Shown in pieces: positions 7,163 through 7,863 of a stretch of DNA of 7,863 nt. How positions within the stretch are numbered: the first letter of the stretch is position 1; the number at the start of each line of letters is the position of its first letter. The position numbers and the translations under genes are program-made. The stretch is from an uncultured Ruminococcus sp. (lineage in GTDB: Bacteria > Bacillota_A > Clostridia > Oscillospirales > Ruminococcaceae): the NCBI GenBank assembly GCA_902782875.1, contig CACZPE010000262.1, forward strand, positions 1-7,863. Reading direction: 5' to 3'. The notes under the pieces were generated by a model that ran no database searches, was not told where the DNA came from, and was given only the letters and a program-made list of their open reading frames with translations.

Positions 7163-7771
7163 ATGAAAAGCGGAAACAGAGTGCTTGACGATCTGCTGAA
7201 GATATGCGACATAGATCTCAGACAGGACAGCGTACTTATCAGAAAACGTGCAATAGCGCTGTATAAGGCCTTTGCAAAGCGCGAGAAGGGAAAGCCCCGT
7301 GCTGTAACCATGCATACACTGAAGACGATATATCCGTGCATATCCTTTTATAAGGCGGTATCGCTCTGCACGGGCGATAAGGATACCGCGTACAGGATCA
7401 TAGAAACATATCTCACGGACAGGGCGGCAAACTCCGCCCGAAAGCTGAGAAAGCTCTGCTCGGTACCGTTTGTGTACAGACTGGTCCCGAAGCTTATGGC
7501 AAAGATAATACACAGAAGCTTCGGCACAAAATCGGGCTTTGAGATGAAAGAGCGCGTGATCTCTCGTGATATGTGCCGTATAGATATGGTATCATGTCCA
7601 TACAATAGTATATGCAGGGCGTGCGGATGCCGTGAGCTTACAAAGCTTTTCTGCGATACCGATGACACCGCCTACGGGAATATGCACAGAAAGCTGTCAT
7701 GGGAGCGCTCGGGGACTCTCGGCAGGGGAGATGACTGCTGCGATTTCATCATCAGGGTAAAAAATATATAA
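7163..7771 (+). CDS. L-2-amino-thiazoline-4-carboxylic acid hydrolase-like protein
   Basis: This 202-residue protein has an N-terminal helical half (about 1-130) with many basic residues and a cysteine-rich C-terminal half. The C-terminal half carries the features of the ATC-hydrolase-like family: a Cys-Pro start (C145), a cluster C151, C154, C156, C164 in the stretch up to KLFCDTDD (161-168), a KLSWERSGTLGRGDD run (177-191) and the end CCDFIIR (192-198). The namesake enzyme opens a thiazoline ring on a route to cysteine. Most family members are uncharacterised, so the substrate here is not known. The ATG at 7163 is chosen because AGGG (7151-7154) is 8 bases upstream. An in-frame GTG at 7154 overlaps the previous stop codon but has no spaced ribosome binding site. 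The gene begins 5 bases after the DUF5131 stop. No obvious terminator follows it. Confidence 0.83.
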   Translation: MKSGNRVLDDLLKICDIDLRQDSVLIRKRAIALYKAFAKREKGKPRAVTMHTLKTIYPCISFYKAVSLCTGDKDTAYRIIETYLTDRAANSARKLRKLCSVPFVYRLVPKLMAKIIHRSFGTKSGFEMKERVISRDMCRIDMVSCPYNSICRACGCRELTKLFCDTDDTAYGNMHRKLSWERSGTLGRGDDCCDFIIRVKNI

Positions 7772-7794
7772 ACACAAAAATCAACACAAAACTA

Positions 7795-7823
7795 TTGAAA
7801 ATTCCGATAAGTTGTTGTATAAT
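7795..7823 (+). promoter_or_regulatory. Sigma-A-type promoter
   Basis: TTGAAA (-35, 7795-7800) and a perfect TATAAT (-10, 7818-7823) are separated by exactly 17 bases, in an A+T-rich gap just after the last complete gene. Transcription would start near 7830 and give a leader of roughly 27 bases before the next start codon. There is no TG extension of the -10 box. This is the clearest promoter in the window. Confidence 0.82.
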
Positions 7824-7843
7824 TATTGATATATGACCATAAA

Positions 7844-7863
7844 AGGGGATGTCCGCATGAATA
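7844..7863 (+). CDS. Ribosome binding site and 5' end of the next gene (partial)
   Basis: AGGGG (7844-7848) lies 8 bases before an ATG at 7857-7859, downstream of a strong promoter. Only the first two codons (Met-Asn) and one further base are inside the window, so nothing can be said about the product. The call rests on the combined promoter, ribosome binding site and start codon. Confidence 0.55.

Noticed and set aside
1..7863. Search for CRISPR arrays, insertion sequences, tRNA genes, and phage or defence modules
   Set aside because: I saw no regularly spaced repeats, transposase motifs, terminal inverted repeats, tRNA-like cloverleaf sequence or defence-type domains. The DUF5131 protein alone is not evidence of a prophage.

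Overview
The window is a compact chromosomal stretch with every credible gene on the + strand. The source looks like a Gram-positive Firmicute of the class Clostridia, most likely a Ruminococcus-like member of the Oscillospirales. This is inferred from GGAGG-type ribosome binding sites, a UBA-like/DUF4342 protein, a DnaE of the short Firmicute type (1127 aa), a QueF very close to the type I Firmicute form, and a strong preference for ATA isoleucine, AGA/AGG arginine and CAG glutamine codons. The genus is an inference and cannot be proved from this sequence.

Layout, left to right: (1) bases 1-67 hold a probable gene tail that cannot be assigned to a frame, then the RBS of (2) a small UBA-like/DUF4342 membrane-associated protein (68-487). 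(3) A strong hairpin followed by a T-run lies at 489-545. (4) An OmpR-type response regulator (560-1246) and its sensor histidine kinase (1262-2536) form a two-component pair. (5) queF, the preQ0 reductase of queuosine synthesis (2523-3014), overlaps the kinase gene by 14 bases. (6) dnaE, a family C DNA polymerase III alpha subunit (3064-6447), follows after 49 bases. (7) A DUF5131 (phage Gp37/Gp68-type) three-cysteine protein (6444-7157) overlaps dnaE by the ATGA arrangement. (8) A cysteine-rich protein of the L-2-amino-thiazoline-4-carboxylic acid hydrolase-like family (7163-7771) starts 5 bases later. (9) A textbook sigma-A promoter (TTGAAA, 17 bases, TATAAT) at 7795-7823 drives a new gene whose start codon is at 7857 and which leaves the window.

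From the response regulator to the hydrolase-like gene the spacings are 15, -14, 49, -4 and 5 bases, so the six genes may form one transcription unit. The unit mixes signalling, tRNA modification, DNA replication and two uncharacterised cysteine-rich proteins. Nothing in the sequence shows a shared pathway.

There is no mobile element, CRISPR array, tRNA or rRNA. Most of the window is ordinary housekeeping sequence. The least explained parts are the DUF5131/hydrolase-like pair coupled to dnaE, the hairpin placed directly in front of the response regulator, and the partly degenerate PHP metal site of DnaE.
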